A stretch of 5,999 bases of DNA. Source: Anaerotignum sp. (GTDB lineage Bacteria; Bacillota; Clostridia; Lachnospirales; Anaerotignaceae). The notes under the pieces were generated by a model. The model ran no database searches. It saw only the letters and a list, made by a program, of their open reading frames with translations, and was not told the DNA's origin. The translations under genes were made by a program, and so were the position numbers. This document shows, piece after piece, positions 5,918-5,999 of the stretch (positions are counted from its first letter, which is position 1; the number at the start of each line of letters is the position of its first letter). Where the stretch lies: contig JAFZDV010000206.1 in NCBI GenBank assembly GCA_017560955.1, forward strand, positions 1 through 5,999, given 5' to 3'.

Positions 5918-5999
5918 TTATTTCATCTGCTTTTCATAGCAGACCAATGTTTCCCAGATGACCTGCTCGAAGAAGAACAGGGTATCCCCTGCCAGTCTG
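5918..5999 (-). CDS. C-terminal end of an unidentified gene (partial, continues beyond window)
   Basis: One minus-strand frame is open from the window edge to a TAA at 5918-5920 and encodes 26 residues ending in DTLFFFEQVIWETLVCYEKQMK. The other two frames also stop within this stretch, so openness alone is weak evidence. The amphipathic, protein-like composition and the position about 30 bases before the ribosome binding site region of the next gene support a real gene end. The family cannot be recognised from so little sequence. It may form an operon with the small membrane protein downstream. Confidence 0.5.
   Translation of the reverse strand, partial: RLAGDTLFFFEQVIWETLVCYEKQMK

Overview
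The window looks like core chromosome of a low-to-mid GC anaerobic member of the Bacillota (Firmicutes), probably Clostridia. This is inferred from a class III (firmicute-type) fructose-1,6-bisphosphatase, strong AAGGAGG-type ribosome binding sites, sigma-A-like promoters with extended -10 elements, short intergenic regions closed by compact hairpin-plus-T-run terminators, and a standalone FMN-binding glutamate-synthase-like protein of a kind common in clostridia. No mobile element, CRISPR array, tRNA or rRNA is visible.

Layout: positions 1-480 hold the 3' end of a plus-strand HI0933/BaiN-type flavoprotein. It converges on a minus-strand block and shares a bidirectional terminator (487-517) with it. 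Reading the minus strand in its direction of transcription (right to left): the last 26 codons of an unidentified gene (5918-5999); a small four-helix membrane protein (5423-5887) that is probably cotranscribed with it and has an inverted repeat around its ribosome binding site; a terminator; a 312-residue multi-helix membrane protein with an acidic tail (4364-5302); a terminator; fbp (2247-4232); a terminator; and the glutamate-synthase-like flavoenzyme (523-2046). The last three genes each have a recognisable promoter and a terminator, so they are best read as separate transcription units rather than one operon.

Functionally, fbp supplies gluconeogenic fructose 6-phosphate. The GltS-like protein is an FMN and probable Fe-S enzyme of uncertain reaction. 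The HI0933-family protein is an FAD/NAD(P) oxidoreductase of uncertain substrate. The two membrane proteins cannot be given a function. Nothing links these genes into one pathway.

I do not see a clear undescribed system here. The best second-look items are small regulatory structures: inverted repeats over the core promoter of all three single-gene units, a stem-loop presenting the ribosome binding site of the small membrane protein, and the cysteine arrangement of the GltS-like enzyme. Intergenic stretches are all under 300 bases and their contents are listed as features.
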